Counted from the first letter of the stretch, positions 1 to 7,893 are shown. The stretch is 37,110 nucleotides of DNA from Candidatus Choladousia intestinigallinarum (GCA_018712605.1 DVGR01000015.1:1-37110), one strand, 5' to 3'. Numbers and translations: made by a program. Notes: a model not told the origin generated them from the letters alone.

Positions 1-75
1 AATCAAAGTTTCCTGAGTTTTCAAAGAATGGAGCGGGAAGCGGAGTACGAAAAGATAGGAGGTTTCTATACATAA
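1..75 (+). CDS. C-terminal end of an unidentified gene (partial)
   Basis: The frame beginning at base 1 is open for 24 codons and ends in TAA at 73-75, directly before the ATG of the next gene at 76. The peptide is charged and ends in EKIGGFYT. I do not recognise the family. The exact stop-start abutment suggests translational coupling with the surface protein downstream, whose own AGGAGG (57-62) lies inside this reading frame. A 24-codon open frame can arise by chance, so this is a modest call. Confidence 0.4.
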   Translation, partial: NQSFLSFQRMEREAEYEKIGGFYT

Positions 76-2604
76 ATGAAAAATAAGAGAAACAGAAGGA
101 TCCGGCAGGCTTCCGCCGGCATACTGGCGGCGGCATTGTTGTTTTCTACCGCTTTCTGCCAGGCAGCGATGGCAGAAGGAGATCCGGTACAGTCGGAGCC
201 GACAACTTCTGTGGAACCAACGAGTGAGCCAAACACAGAACCAACGACGGAGCCGATCACCGAACCGACGACTGAACCGATCACCGAACCGACGACGGAG
301 CCACCAACCGAACCGACGACGGAGCCGATCACCGAACCGTCTACAGAGCCAGTTACCGAGCCAACCACAGAACCGGATACGGCTGTGACGGATGTGCAGA
401 ATCTTATCAATGCCCTTCCAACGGCGGAAACCCTTGCCGCCATGAGCGCAGAGGAACAGCAGGCCGCCCGTGAGAAGCTGGATTCCGTTCAGCAGGCATA
501 CATGGCTTTAAGTGACGAACAGAAAGCGCAGATAACCGGAACCGAGATTTTTGACAGACTTTATGAATTTTTCAACAAAGCAAAGGATGAAGTGCCGGCT
601 ACTGATGATACCTTGACACAGGAAACACAAACTACGGAAGCGGAAACTGAAAATGTTGCCTGCACTTGTGAAGTGGCCTGCACTTTAGATGCAGCCAACA
701 CAGACTGCCAGGTGTGCAGTGCGGACAGCTCCCAGTGTACCGGCAAGAAACCGGCGGCGAACACTGTCCTGCTGGAAGATGAGCCGGATGCGGCTGTGGA
801 GGAAGTGCAGAAACTCATAGACGATCTTCCCACAGCGGAAGCCCTGACTGCTATGAGTTTGGAGGAACAGCAGGCAGTCTATACACAATTATGCGAAGCC
901 TATGACGCATACAAAGCCCTGTCGGACGAGCAGAAAGCACAGGTAACCGGAGCAGAGATTTTTGATGCCCTGTTTGCGGTGTTCAATGAGAAGACAGAAC
1001 CATTGGAAGATCGGATTATTACTGGCGGCAAGTATTCCAACAGTGATTTTGCGGATATGAAGTCTGGTGAGACGTTGAGGATTACAGGCGGCGTAACAGA
1101 ATTTACAGATACTATAAATCTCCCGGAGGGTGTTAATCTGGAGATTACGGGAGGTGTTGTGAAGTCGGATTATATCGTTGCTGCGGCTTCCATCACGCTT
1201 GACGGTGATGCAGTATTGATTTGCTTTGCTACAAGCGAGATAAATGTAAAGCGGGGTATTTGGATTACGAAAGCATCTAGCGAGGGCGGTGTTTATGGAG
1301 ATGTATCCTTGCCAGCAGATTTGACGATTCCAAACGATTATAGCTTAAATATATTGGGCTCCTTGACAATTCCAGAGAATGTGACGCTTACCAATAATGG
1401 TAAGATTACTGGAAGTGGAACACTTACAGTTCTAGGTGATGTGGATGGAACGGGAACTCTGGACGATGACGTTAAAGTGGAAAAAAAGAGCCAGTCCGCA
1501 ACGGCCATCTTTTTAGATAATATGAGCCGAACTGACAGCAGTATCACGATACCGACCGTGTCGGGACAGAGGTATGCTATTACAAAAGAGAATACAGTGC
1601 CAGGAACGGACGCATCTGAGTGGCAGGATGGGATCGGCGGCGACTTGACATTCTATGATTTACAGTCTGGAACGAAATACTATTTGTGGACATATCTGCC
1701 TGGAAATGCTTATTATGCTGATTCTGCTAAAATAAGTGTAGAGGTGACAACGATACCCGTTGCTGGGGACGTAACCATCAATTATAAGGCGGAGACGATT
1801 TCTTTTGCCGACACGCTGGAAGTGAATACATCGGAGAATTTTGATGGTACTCCTATAGCGAACAATGGTTCCATTACGGATTATATCAAAGATACGGAGA
1901 ATACCATCTATGTCCGGGTAAAGGAAATGGGTAATACCGCAGCAAGTGAAGCGACCCCGGTCACCATCCCGGCGAGGCCGGCGCCGCCACAGGGATTGAT
2001 TGTTGATCAATCAGGTTCTGCAGATAGCTTGCGGATTTGTTATCCCGGCACAGAACCAAAGGAATACAAAATATACACAAGTGGTAGTGTTTTTAGAGAG
2101 TGGACGGACTGTACCGTAGATAGTCTTATCTTAGGTCTAGGGGCAAAAAAAGTTTATACCGTCGAAGTGAGAAGGACAGCGACAGAGAACTCATTCTGTT
2201 CAGAATCTGTGTTATTTGAAAATCTTACGACCTCTGATCCGGTATATACGATTACAATTCCGAGAGACGTCAAGGTAGGAAATACAGTTGAAATAGAACC
2301 TAATATGTCTCAAAGATGGAGTCTTGGAGAAGACGGACAGGTGGATGTAAAGGAAAAGAGTGGTCTTAACAGTGATGGAACACTTACCCTTACCAGAGAG
2401 AATGATCCATCAACAACGATTTTTTCGCAGATGAAGGTAAACGGACAGAACTTTACAGAGTTAACGCAGAGCGTTGCTGCATTCAAAGAAAAATATGATC
2501 CTGCAGTACAAATAGGCTTTGAGAGTCCGACCTCTACGGAGACCATCCCGGCAGGAACTTACACCGGGACGGTGACCTTTGAAATCTCATACAGCGAGCC
2601 ATAA
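76..2604 (+). CDS. Large secreted surface protein with TEP repeats, duplicated helical module and C-terminal beta module
   Basis: This 842-aa protein has a typical signal peptide (basic start, hydrophobic 13-32, likely cleavage after AMA near 33). Residues 51-100 are a four-residue TEPx repeat. Two copies of a roughly 60-aa helical module follow at 107-167 and 244-304, both containing [19 protein letters not shown] and TG-EIFD. Between them lies a cysteine-rich linker with six Cys at 196-221. Residues 315-470 are rich in ITGG and short beta strands, suggesting a beta-helix-like domain, and Fn3-like stretches follow. The last 120 residues (from 723) begin YTITIP and end [10 protein letters not shown], a pattern shared with the proteins at 3219 and 3831. 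No LPXTG-type anchor is present, so surface retention would need partners. The start at 76 has AGGAGG at a rather long spacing of 13. It is probably an adhesin or surface-assembly protein; its ligand is unknown. Confidence 0.85.
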   Translation: MKNKRNRRIRQASAGILAAALLFSTAFCQAAMAEGDPVQSEPTTSVEPTSEPNTEPTTEPITEPTTEPITEPTTEPPTEPTTEPITEPSTEPVTEPTTEPDTAVTDVQNLINALPTAETLAAMSAEEQQAAREKLDSVQQAYMALSDEQKAQITGTEIFDRLYEFFNKAKDEVPATDDTLTQETQTTEAETENVACTCEVACTLDAANTDCQVCSADSSQCTGKKPAANTVLLEDEPDAAVEEVQKLIDDLPTAEALTAMSLEEQQAVYTQLCEAYDAYKALSDEQKAQVTGAEIFDALFAVFNEKTEPLEDRIITGGKYSNSDFADMKSGETLRITGGVTEFTDTINLPEGVNLEITGGVVKSDYIVAAASITLDGDAVLICFATSEINVKRGIWITKASSEGGVYGDVSLPADLTIPNDYSLNILGSLTIPENVTLTNNGKITGSGTLTVLGDVDGTGTLDDDVKVEKKSQSATAIFLDNMSRTDSSITIPTVSGQRYAITKENTVPGTDASEWQDGIGGDLTFYDLQSGTKYYLWTYLPGNAYYADSAKISVEVTTIPVAGDVTINYKAETISFADTLEVNTSENFDGTPIANNGSITDYIKDTENTIYVRVKEMGNTAASEATPVTIPARPAPPQGLIVDQSGSADSLRICYPGTEPKEYKIYTSGSVFREWTDCTVDSLILGLGAKKVYTVEVRRTATENSFCSESVLFENLTTSDPVYTITIPRDVKVGNTVEIEPNMSQRWSLGEDGQVDVKEKSGLNSDGTLTLTRENDPSTTIFSQMKVNGQNFTELTQSVAAFKEKYDPAVQIGFESPTSTETIPAGTYTGTVTFEISYSEP
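226..375 (+). repeat. 12-bp tandem repeat coding TEPx tetrapeptides
   Basis: About twelve imperfect 12-bp units encode T-E-P-x, where x is mostly T, I, P, S or V. They form a rigid acidic, proline-rich stalk just after the signal peptide of the large surface protein. Such arrays change length readily by slippage. Confidence 0.85.
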
Positions 2605-2619
2605 GGAGGAATTTACCTG

Positions 2620-3135
2620 ATGAATAAGACTGTAAAAACAATCCTGATTGCTCTGCTGGCGGTAGTCCTTGTGGGCGGCGGTGTCTTCGTGGGGATGAAC
2701 TGGAATCACTGGTTTGGTAAGGAGGAAGCGCCCCCGGCTTCGGAAGCGACCGCAGAGGTGGACGCAAACGCGGAGGATTACACCGGAGACCGGGATACCT
2801 ACACGGGACAGAAGAACACCGACACCATTGACATCCCCGGCTTTGCGGCCATGAACTTCCAGGCCGGGGTTACAGAGCAGGCCGTGAACCTTTACAACCC
2901 GGAGCAGAACACCTGTTACTTTAAGATGACCATCCTTCTAAGCGACGGAACAAAGCTGTGGGAGAGCGAACTGGTGGAGCCGGGTAAGGCAATCTATGAG
3001 ATCACATTAAATGAACCGCTTGAAGCCGGGGAATATGAGGACTGTACCCTGAAATATGAGTGCTTCGAGCTGAATGACGAACAGACGCCGCTGAACGGCT
3101 CTGAAATAAAATTTTCTTTAAATGTTCTGGAGTAA
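2620..3135 (+). CDS. Membrane-anchored extracellular protein, unknown function
   Basis: This 171-aa protein starts with one hydrophobic segment (residues 7-27), followed by an acidic linker and an extracellular domain of about 110 residues. The domain has beta-rich patterning and includes DTIDIPGF, a single cysteine in NTCYFKM and LEAGEYEDC. The N-terminal helix has no obvious cleavage site, so it probably acts as a membrane anchor. It follows the large surface protein by 15 bases, with AGGAGG in the gap, so the two are very likely cotranscribed. The IP start and GEY motif faintly recall the beta module of its neighbours. It could be an assembly factor or anchor for them, but no function can be assigned. 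Confidence 0.8.
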   Translation: MNKTVKTILIALLAVVLVGGGVFVGMNWNHWFGKEEAPPASEATAEVDANAEDYTGDRDTYTGQKNTDTIDIPGFAAMNFQAGVTEQAVNLYNPEQNTCYFKMTILLSDGTKLWESELVEPGKAIYEITLNEPLEAGEYEDCTLKYECFELNDEQTPLNGSEIKFSLNVLE

Positions 3136-3218
3136 ATAGATTGTCCAGGGAAGGACGATGGGAAAGAGAACATATCATAAAAAATGTTGATGCCACGGAT
3201 GGCAGGAGGAATGAAAAC

Positions 3219-3728
3219 ATGAAGAAAAAATTAGCGGCAGGGATTTTGAGCATGGCTCTGGTTGCGGGGATGGTATTGCAGGTAAGTGCTGCGGACACAA
3301 AGACGGAGAACATGACAGTAACTTATACACAGGGCGAGAGTTATGTTTTGTCCATACCCGCCAGCGCACAGGGCCTGAACCTCAGCACCACCCAGGATGT
3401 GACCACTGATGTAGGTGTGACGGGCGTAAACCTTGCGCCCGGAAGGAAAATCCAGGTCAGCGTAACTGCAGGAGTTAATGGCAGTGGAGTCGTGGAGCTG
3501 ACACAGACTGGAGGTACTGCTGTCCTGCAGAGCAGCCTGACTCTAAAGGAGACAGGCGTATCCGTTATTCTGAATCAAGCGTTTGCGGAATTTACAACGG
3601 ACGGCAGCAAGACGCTGAACTTCTCATCGTTGAAAACACAAGATAATTCCCAGGTAAAAGCAGGCTCCTACAGCGGAACGATTACCTTTAGTGCGGATAT
3701 TACTGACACAACGATTGCGACACCGTGA
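3219..3728 (+). CDS. Small secreted beta-module protein (first copy)
   Basis: The protein is 169 aa with a signal peptide (MKKKLAAGILSM start, cleavage probably after VSA near residue 24) and a single beta-rich domain. It opens with SYVLSIPAS and ends with AGSYSGTITFSADI, the same frame of motifs as the C-terminal module of the 842-aa protein and the protein at 3831. ATG 3219 is preferred over the upstream in-frame start at 3141, because it has AGGAGG about 9 bases upstream and gives a proper signal peptide. There is no anchor motif. It is probably a secreted subunit or minor adhesin of a surface structure made by this operon. The fold recalls WxL or spore-coat-U-like beta sandwiches, but no true WxL motif pair is present. 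Confidence 0.8.
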   Translation: MKKKLAAGILSMALVAGMVLQVSAADTKTENMTVTYTQGESYVLSIPASAQGLNLSTTQDVTTDVGVTGVNLAPGRKIQVSVTAGVNGSGVVELTQTGGTAVLQSSLTLKETGVSVILNQAFAEFTTDGSKTLNFSSLKTQDNSQVKAGSYSGTITFSADITDTTIATP

Positions 3729-3830
3729 GCATTAAATTTTAAGTATTCGGCCTGCCATATCCGTAAACTTGCAGCACTGCGTGTTGTGTATGGCTGAACG
3801 TTTATTCTAAATTTGAAAGGACAAGAATGG

Positions 3831-4304
3831 ATGAAAATAAAGAGACTGACATTCAGCTTTTCGGCCATGGCGCTGGTGGGGATAATGGCCCTGCCGGTGA
3901 GCGTTTCGGCTGCCGACAGCAAAACTATGGAGCTGAACGCTTATGTGGAATCCACTTACACCCTTACGATTCCTTCAAAGACAGAGATTGTCTTTAACAG
4001 CACTTCTACGGACTTAAACGGGACCTTAAAGGTAACGGGAAACGTCCGGCCTATGCAGAAAGTAACGGTCAAAGCGGAGCTGAATGCCCTGCATAATGCC
4101 GTACAGAATACGAATCTGCCCTACAAGCTGATGAGCGGCGCAGTGGAATTTCAAGCCGCCGATTGGAGCGAAACGGAACTGAGAGCCGCAGAGCCCAAGG
4201 AGCTGCAGCTCAGTGTAGATATTGCTGCGGAGGATTGGAATCAGGCGAAGGGCGGAGAATACCAGGGAAATATCGTATTTACAGCGGAGCTTATAAGGGA
4301 ATAA
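3831..4304 (+). CDS. Small secreted beta-module protein (second copy)
   Basis: This 157-aa secreted protein has a signal peptide (MKIKRLTFSFSAM start, cleavage after VSA near residue 28). Its domain opens with TYTLTIPSK and ends with GGEYQGNIVFTAEL. It is a diverged relative of the protein at 3219 and of the end of the 842-aa protein. ATG 3831 is preferred over TTG 3813, which lacks a usable ribosome binding site; an AAAGGA lies upstream of 3831. The 102-base gap from the previous gene shows no clear terminator. Like its paralogue it has no sortase signal. Its function is unknown, but co-location suggests the copies assemble together or serve as alternative subunits. Confidence 0.8.
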   Translation: MKIKRLTFSFSAMALVGIMALPVSVSAADSKTMELNAYVESTYTLTIPSKTEIVFNSTSTDLNGTLKVTGNVRPMQKVTVKAELNALHNAVQNTNLPYKLMSGAVEFQAADWSETELRAAEPKELQLSVDIAAEDWNQAKGGEYQGNIVFTAELIRE

Positions 4305-4345
4305 CCGTGAGAGATTGACATGGCCCAAAGAAAGGAGAACATATT

Positions 4346-5128
4346 TTGAGTATAAAAAGATGGATAACTGGCGCAGCCGTGTTTGTTTTGTCCGTATGCC
4401 TGTTTCTTCCGGCTGATGTCTGGGCACAGGAGCAGACATCCGGAAACTCTTCCTCCACGACTATTTCTGCGCAGGTGCCGGAAAGTCATGAAGCGGCACT
4501 TATAATAGATGGCCAGGGAAGCGTTGCGGTAAATGGACAGAGTTATAAAAGCGGAACGGCCAGTGTGCAGGTACAGATCCCCCGCTTGGAAGAAACAGCA
4601 TGGAAAATCATCCCGGAAGAAGGATGGGAATTGGCGGAAGTGCGCTATAATGGGAAAGATGTAACAGGGGAAGTGTCAGACTATACGTATATAGCGGAGC
4701 CGGTCTATGAAGACGGCACTGAGGTCAGGGTTGTATTTGCAGAGGGAAGCGGTGAATCCGAAACGGAACAAGCCACAGAAGAAAATGAATCCGAGACAGA
4801 ACAAACCACGGAAGGCAGCGAGTCTGAGACAGAACAAGCCACAGAAGAAAATGAGTCTGAGACAGAACAAACCACGGAAAGCAATGAATCCGAGACAGAA
4901 CAAGCCACGGAAGGCAGCGAGTCTGAGACAGAAAACGCCATGGAAACTACTCTGGGAAAAGATGCCGGAAGCGGCAGCCAGAATAAAGGAAACAGTGCAT
5001 CTGGAACAGACAGCCCAGAAACAGGAGACTCATCCAGTCTTTACTTATGGATAGAAATCTCTCTTGCATCTCTGTCAGCAGCAGTTGGGATGGTCTTTCT
5101 CCAGTATAGAAAGAAAAAAAGCAAATAA
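4346..5128 (+). CDS. Sortase-anchored surface protein with 11-aa ESETEQ repeats
   Basis: This 260-aa protein carries an N-terminal signal peptide (cleavage near AQEQ, residues 28-30). A domain at about 47-134, with GQGSVAVNG and EEGWELAEV, resembles InlB B-type or similar bacterial repeat domains. Residues 137-196 form an acidic 11-residue repeat, ESETEQ(A/T)TE plus two residues. The C terminus is a cell-wall sorting signal: SPETGD at 223-228, a hydrophobic helix, then RKKKSK. The start is TTG 4346 with AAAGGAG (4330-4336) upstream. SPETG is a variant of LPXTG used by some clostridial sortases. No sortase gene lies in the window. As the only wall-anchored member of the operon, it may tether the unanchored neighbours. 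Confidence 0.88.
   Translation: MSIKRWITGAAVFVLSVCLFLPADVWAQEQTSGNSSSTTISAQVPESHEAALIIDGQGSVAVNGQSYKSGTASVQVQIPRLEETAWKIIPEEGWELAEVRYNGKDVTGEVSDYTYIAEPVYEDGTEVRVVFAEGSGESETEQATEENESETEQTTEGSESETEQATEENESETEQTTESNESETEQATEGSESETENAMETTLGKDAGSGSQNKGNSASGTDSPETGDSSSLYLWIEISLASLSAAVGMVFLQYRKKKSK
4754..4933 (+). repeat. 33-bp tandem repeat coding ESETEQ(A/T)TE units
   Basis: Five full 33-bp units plus a partial sixth encode an 11-residue acidic Ser/Thr/Glu repeat. Alternate copies differ at the last two residues (EN, GS, EN, SN, GS), suggesting duplication of a 66-bp pair. The array is a wall-spanning spacer in the sortase-anchored protein. Confidence 0.85.
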
Positions 5129-5178
5129 GCAAATAAGGGAATGGTAATTTTCCCATCATTTAAAGCGGAGGACTCATT

Positions 5179-5772
5179 ATGAAAAGGAGAAAAAAGGATA
5201 TGGATTTCAACAAAATAACAGCAAGTCTAAAAGCACAGGGCTACAGGGAAAGGAGAGTAACCATAACATCAGCGCAGGCTATAGTTAAAGGTACTCTGTA
5301 TGCCTTGCCTTTTGTACTGGCGTTTGGGCTGGCCTATCGTTTCCTGCTGATTGACAGGGCTTATCTATCGGAGGTTGCAGGGGTCAGTTTCTATGCTGTT
5401 TTTATTGGAATTACAGTCGTTTCAGTCATCTTGCATGAGCTTTTTCATGGAATTGGATGGGCTCTGTCCAGTAGGAAAGGGTGGGATGCTGTGCATTTTA
5501 ACATCAGCGCATTTATGCCAAGCTGTGCCTGCCGGGCGGCTTTGAGCAAAAGGAAATATTTGGTTGGAGTTCTTCTGCCATTTGCAGTATTAGGCGGTGC
5601 CAGTTTAATTTTCTTGTTCCTATATCCGGGAACATTTTCTGTTCTCACGATGATTGTCAATTTTATACTTGCTGGAGCGGATATCATGATTGCCCTTCGG
5701 GTTCTTAAAGAAAAAGACGTTTTGATTGCTGACCATCCCACGGAGGCGGGCTACATCGCCTTTTATAAATAA
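5179..5772 (+). CDS. DUF3267-family membrane zinc metalloprotease-like protein
   Basis: This 197-aa integral membrane protein has four likely membrane segments (about 38-57, 70-85, 125-147 and 152-172). The zincin motif HELFH lies at 86-90 at the end of a hydrophobic helix, and a second conserved Asp occurs in AGADIMIAL. That layout matches DUF3267 proteins, putative membrane metallopeptidases related to site-2-protease-like folds. The presumed role is zinc-dependent cleavage in or near the membrane; the substrate is unknown. It follows the anchored surface protein by 50 bases, with GCGGAGGA upstream of ATG 5179, so it could process a member of that locus. A downstream in-frame ATG at 5200 is possible. 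Confidence 0.8.
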   Translation: MKRRKKDMDFNKITASLKAQGYRERRVTITSAQAIVKGTLYALPFVLAFGLAYRFLLIDRAYLSEVAGVSFYAVFIGITVVSVILHELFHGIGWALSSRKGWDAVHFNISAFMPSCACRAALSKRKYLVGVLLPFAVLGGASLIFLFLYPGTFSVLTMIVNFILAGADIMIALRVLKEKDVLIADHPTEAGYIAFYK

Positions 5773-5825
5773 GAAGCGAAAAACCTTAAAATCTCTAGCG
5801 GAGCGGAAATTTAAGTGTGTGAAAG

Positions 5826-5854
5826 TTGACATCTGAAATGATGTTTGCTAGAAT
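5826..5854 (+). promoter_or_regulatory. Strong sigma-A promoter of a short transcription unit
   Basis: TTGACA at 5826-5831 and TAGAAT at 5849-5854 are separated by exactly 17 bases. Transcription should begin near 5861. The next feature is a terminator only about 55 bases on, not a gene. Confidence 0.75.
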
Positions 5855-5860
5855 GAAACT

Positions 5861-5957
5861 AGAAAAAAGACACTACTTGATGGACGGTCAGTCCAAGTTT
5901 ATATGGTTACAAAAGAGTAACCGCATTTCCTTTGGCAAGAGGGGCGGTTACTTTTTT
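5861..5957 (+). ncRNA. Candidate small RNA of about 97 nt
   Basis: The unit runs from the predicted start of the 5826-5854 promoter to the T-tract of the following terminator. It holds no ORF with a ribosome binding site; the only open frame (ATG 5853) begins inside the -10 box. From memory, similar promoter plus GTAACCGC/GCGGTTAC terminator units occur as antisense antitoxin RNAs of small holin-like type I toxins in Firmicutes. I looked for a toxin ORF on the opposite strand up to about 6100 and found none. It may be an orphan antitoxin, an unrelated sRNA, or the leftover end of a mobile element. Confidence 0.45.
5911..5957 (+). terminator. Rho-independent terminator of the small unit
   Basis: The stem AGTAACCGC (5916-5924) pairs with GCGGTTACT (5944-5952) and is followed by a run of six T (5952-5957). 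An A-rich tract sits 5' of the stem, so it could also work on the opposite strand. Confidence 0.85.
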
Positions 5958-6039
5958 GTGTGATTGATATATGCCAATAAGTGTCTTGATTTATTTTATC
6001 AAATTGTCTGTTTGGGAGCAAGATGTTCTTTTTGATATT

Positions 6040-6078
6040 CAGGGTTGTTTCAAGAAATGCTTTCGTGAAACAACCCTG
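6040..6078. repeat. Long inverted repeat upstream of pyrE
   Basis: CAGGGTTGTTTCA (6040-6052) is perfectly complementary to TGAAACAACCCTG (6066-6078). After one mismatch, GAAA (6054-6057) pairs with TTTC (6061-6064), leaving a 3-nt loop. No T-run follows, so it is not a classical terminator. It lies 18 bases before the pyrE promoter and could be an operator, a transcript-end hairpin, or a mobile-element end. Confidence 0.7.
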
Positions 6079-6096
6079 AAAGCAGGTTTTCCTCGA

Positions 6097-6125
6097 TTGA
6101 AATAAACAGGAAACTATGGTAGAAT
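6097..6125 (+). promoter_or_regulatory. pyrE promoter
   Basis: TTGAAA (6097-6102) and TAGAAT (6120-6125) are 17 bases apart. The predicted start near 6132 leaves a leader of about 45 nt that carries AGGAGG (6161-6166). No attenuator hairpin is visible in that short leader. Confidence 0.75.
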
Positions 6126-6176
6126 TGAAAAGATTTAATAGTGCAAAAGCCCATAAATGCAGGAGGATTTAGAGAT

Positions 6177-6857
6177 ATGGAAGCGTACAAACAGGAATTT
6201 ATCGAGTTTATGGTTGACAGCGATGTGCTGAAGTTTGGGGAGTTTACGCTTAAAAGCGGCCGGAAATCTCCTTTCTTTATGAATGCGGGAGGATACGTGA
6301 CTGGTTCCCAGTTAAAAAGGCTGGGAGAATATTATGCAAAAGCGATTCACAGCACCTACGGAGATGATTTCGACGTACTCTTCGGCCCGGCTTACAAGGG
6401 AATTCCCCTGGGAGTCGTGACAGCCGTTGCTTACAGTGAGCTGTATGGAAAAGAGGTTCGTTACTGCTCAGACAGAAAAGAAGAAAAAGACCACGGCGCA
6501 GATAAGGGGAGCTTCCTGGGGAGCAAACTGAAGGACGGGGACAGGGTTATCATGATTGAGGATGTGACGACTTCCGGGAAGTCCATGGAGGAGACCGTGC
6601 CCAAGGTTAAAGGCGCCGCAGACGTGGAGATCGTCGGCTTGATGGTATCTTTAAACCGCATGGAAGTCGGAAAGGGAGGCGGCAAGTGTGCCCTGGACGA
6701 GATCCAGGAGCTGTATGGGTTCAGGACGAACGCCATCGTAACCATGGAGGAAGTGGTAGAGTACCTCTACGGAAGGGAATACAAAGGGCGAGTGATTATA
6801 GACGATCAGATAAAGGCCGCCATAGATGCTTATTATGAGCAATATGGGGTAAAATAG
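6177..6857 (+). CDS. pyrE: Orotate phosphoribosyltransferase
   Basis: PyrE joins orotate to PRPP to make OMP in de novo pyrimidine synthesis in the cytosol. The 226-aa product has the family features: LKFGEFTLKSGRKSPFF near the N terminus, the catalytic-loop region with KEEKDHGADKGS, and the PRPP-binding motif VIMIEDVTTSGKS at 124-136. ATG 6177 is chosen over GTG 6141, because AGGAGG sits 10 bases before it and 6141 is only about 9 bases past the predicted transcription start. No other pyr gene is in the window. Small membrane-protein genes and a purine cluster follow without an evident terminator. Confidence 0.96.
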   Translation: MEAYKQEFIEFMVDSDVLKFGEFTLKSGRKSPFFMNAGGYVTGSQLKRLGEYYAKAIHSTYGDDFDVLFGPAYKGIPLGVVTAVAYSELYGKEVRYCSDRKEEKDHGADKGSFLGSKLKDGDRVIMIEDVTTSGKSMEETVPKVKGAADVEIVGLMVSLNRMEVGKGGGKCALDEIQELYGFRTNAIVTMEEVVEYLYGREYKGRVIIDDQIKAAIDAYYEQYGVK

Positions 6858-6891
6858 GTAACAGCTTAACAGTAAAACCGGAGGTGCTGCT

Positions 6892-7044
6892 ATGGATGAG
6901 AAAACCTTTAAAACGATCACCAATGCAGGGGCAGGGAGCCTTGCCATTGGGATTATCACCCTTGTTACCGGGATAACCACAGGCGTTCTGCTGGTGGTAA
7001 GCGGAGCGAAGCTGCTTCAGAGCAGAAGAAAAGTTGTAATCTGA
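6892..7044 (+). CDS. 50-aa single-helix membrane protein
   Basis: This small gene encodes MDEKTFKTITNAG, then a Gly/Ile/Val-rich membrane segment (about residues 14-40) and a basic end, LLQSRRKVVI. It has GGAGG 8 bases before ATG 6892, and its TGA overlaps the ATG of the VanZ-like gene (TGATG), so translation is probably coupled. I associate similar tiny membrane proteins with Lachnospiraceae, but no function is known to me. The good ribosome binding site and overlap argue that it is real despite its size. Confidence 0.75.
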   Translation: MDEKTFKTITNAGAGSLAIGIITLVTGITTGVLLVVSGAKLLQSRRKVVI

Positions 7045-7511
7045 TGGAAGCGGCAGTTAAAAGAGGAATCAAAATATCCGGCGGAGTTTTATTCGGCATA
7101 TATGTAGTGGGACTGATCTATTTTCTGTTTTTTGCGGAAGGATTCGGAAGAACCGGCGAGGGATTGTACCGCAGCTGCAACCTTCGCCCCTTCCAGGAAA
7201 TTATGCGGTGCGTCCGTTACTGGAAGATCCTGGGAGTGGAGTACGTGGTTTTGAATCTGGCAGGAAATGTGATCGGTTTTATGCCTTTTGGAATGCTGCT
7301 TCCTGTATTCGCCCGGAGCGTAAGGCGGGGATGGAAGGTAGGGATCCTCAGCTTTGAGATCAGCGCCCTGGTGGAGATTTCACAGTTGATTTTCTGTGTG
7401 GGAAGCTTCGACGTTGACGATATGATTTTGAATACACTGGGCGGACTGCTGGGCTATTTCCTGTTCTTTACGATGATACGGGGAGTACGGACTTTTAAAA
7501 AAGGCTGGTAG
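7044..7511 (+). CDS. VanZ-like family membrane protein
   Basis: The 155-aa product fits the VanZ-like family. It has an N-terminal membrane helix, a conserved NLRPFQEI stretch, the NLAGNVIGFMPFG motif, then ALVEISQL and a final helix after DVDDMILNTLGG. These match the conserved blocks of VanZ-like proteins, named for a teicoplanin-resistance accessory protein; the chromosomal members have no settled function. The start overlaps the stop of the 50-aa gene by one base. Nothing else linked to glycopeptide resistance is near it, and the ddl gene 22 kb away looks like the ordinary housekeeping form. Confidence 0.87.
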   Translation: MEAAVKRGIKISGGVLFGIYVVGLIYFLFFAEGFGRTGEGLYRSCNLRPFQEIMRCVRYWKILGVEYVVLNLAGNVIGFMPFGMLLPVFARSVRRGWKVGILSFEISALVEISQLIFCVGSFDVDDMILNTLGGLLGYFLFFTMIRGVRTFKKGW

Positions 7512-7542
7512 GCCCAGAATGCCCGGGAAAAGGAGCCGTGAG

Positions 7543-7866
7543 ATGGCAAAAAAACAGGTTTATTCTTTTGTGGAGAAAAAGTACTCAGGGAACAGCGTGA
7601 TGGCCATGGGCCTTTCTCTGTGCTCTGTCATCGTTCTGCTGGTTCTGCTGTTGGTGTCCTTCTTTCTGAAGGGGCAGGTGGGAGCCTGGATCGGAGCCGT
7701 GGGCTTTCTGGGAATTGCGTCAGCCGTGTGCGGGCTGGCCTATGGCTTCGCCAGTTTTAAAGACGACTGCAAGTCTTACTTTCTGGCAAGATTCGGAACC
7801 ATTTTAAGCGCAGTGGATATAGCGGCCTGGTTCTTTATTGTGTGCATCGGCCTGGCATCTGCCTAA
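7543..7866 (+). CDS. Small multi-pass membrane protein, possibly DUF6142
   Basis: This 107-aa protein has three likely membrane helices (about 22-43, 48-70 and 83-104) and a short cytosolic start, MAKKQVYSFVEKKYSGNS. The pattern recalls the uncharacterised DUF6142 family of clostridia; I cannot confirm that without a profile search. ATG 7543 is preferred over the upstream in-frame ATG 7519, because AGGAG lies at the right distance. It sits between the VanZ-like gene and the aminopeptidase gene, with short gaps on both sides. Confidence 0.75.
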   Translation: MAKKQVYSFVEKKYSGNSVMAMGLSLCSVIVLLVLLLVSFFLKGQVGAWIGAVGFLGIASAVCGLAYGFASFKDDCKSYFLARFGTILSAVDIAAWFFIVCIGLASA

Positions 7867-7893
7867 AAGACCACAGGGAAAGAAGGTTCATAG

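Noticed and set aside
2300-2345. WxL cell-wall binding domain in the 842-aa protein
   Set aside because: One W-S-L occurs (QRWSLGED), but the second distal motif is missing and the paralogues at 3219 and 3831 lack both.
5853-5963. A 36-codon + strand ORF inside the small transcription unit
   Set aside because: Its ATG lies within the -10 box, so it would not be transcribed, and it has no ribosome binding site; it continues through the terminator stem.
5958-6100. A holin-like type I toxin gene on the minus strand
   Set aside because: I read the reverse complement and found no hydrophobic ORF of 25 or more codons with a start and ribosome binding site.
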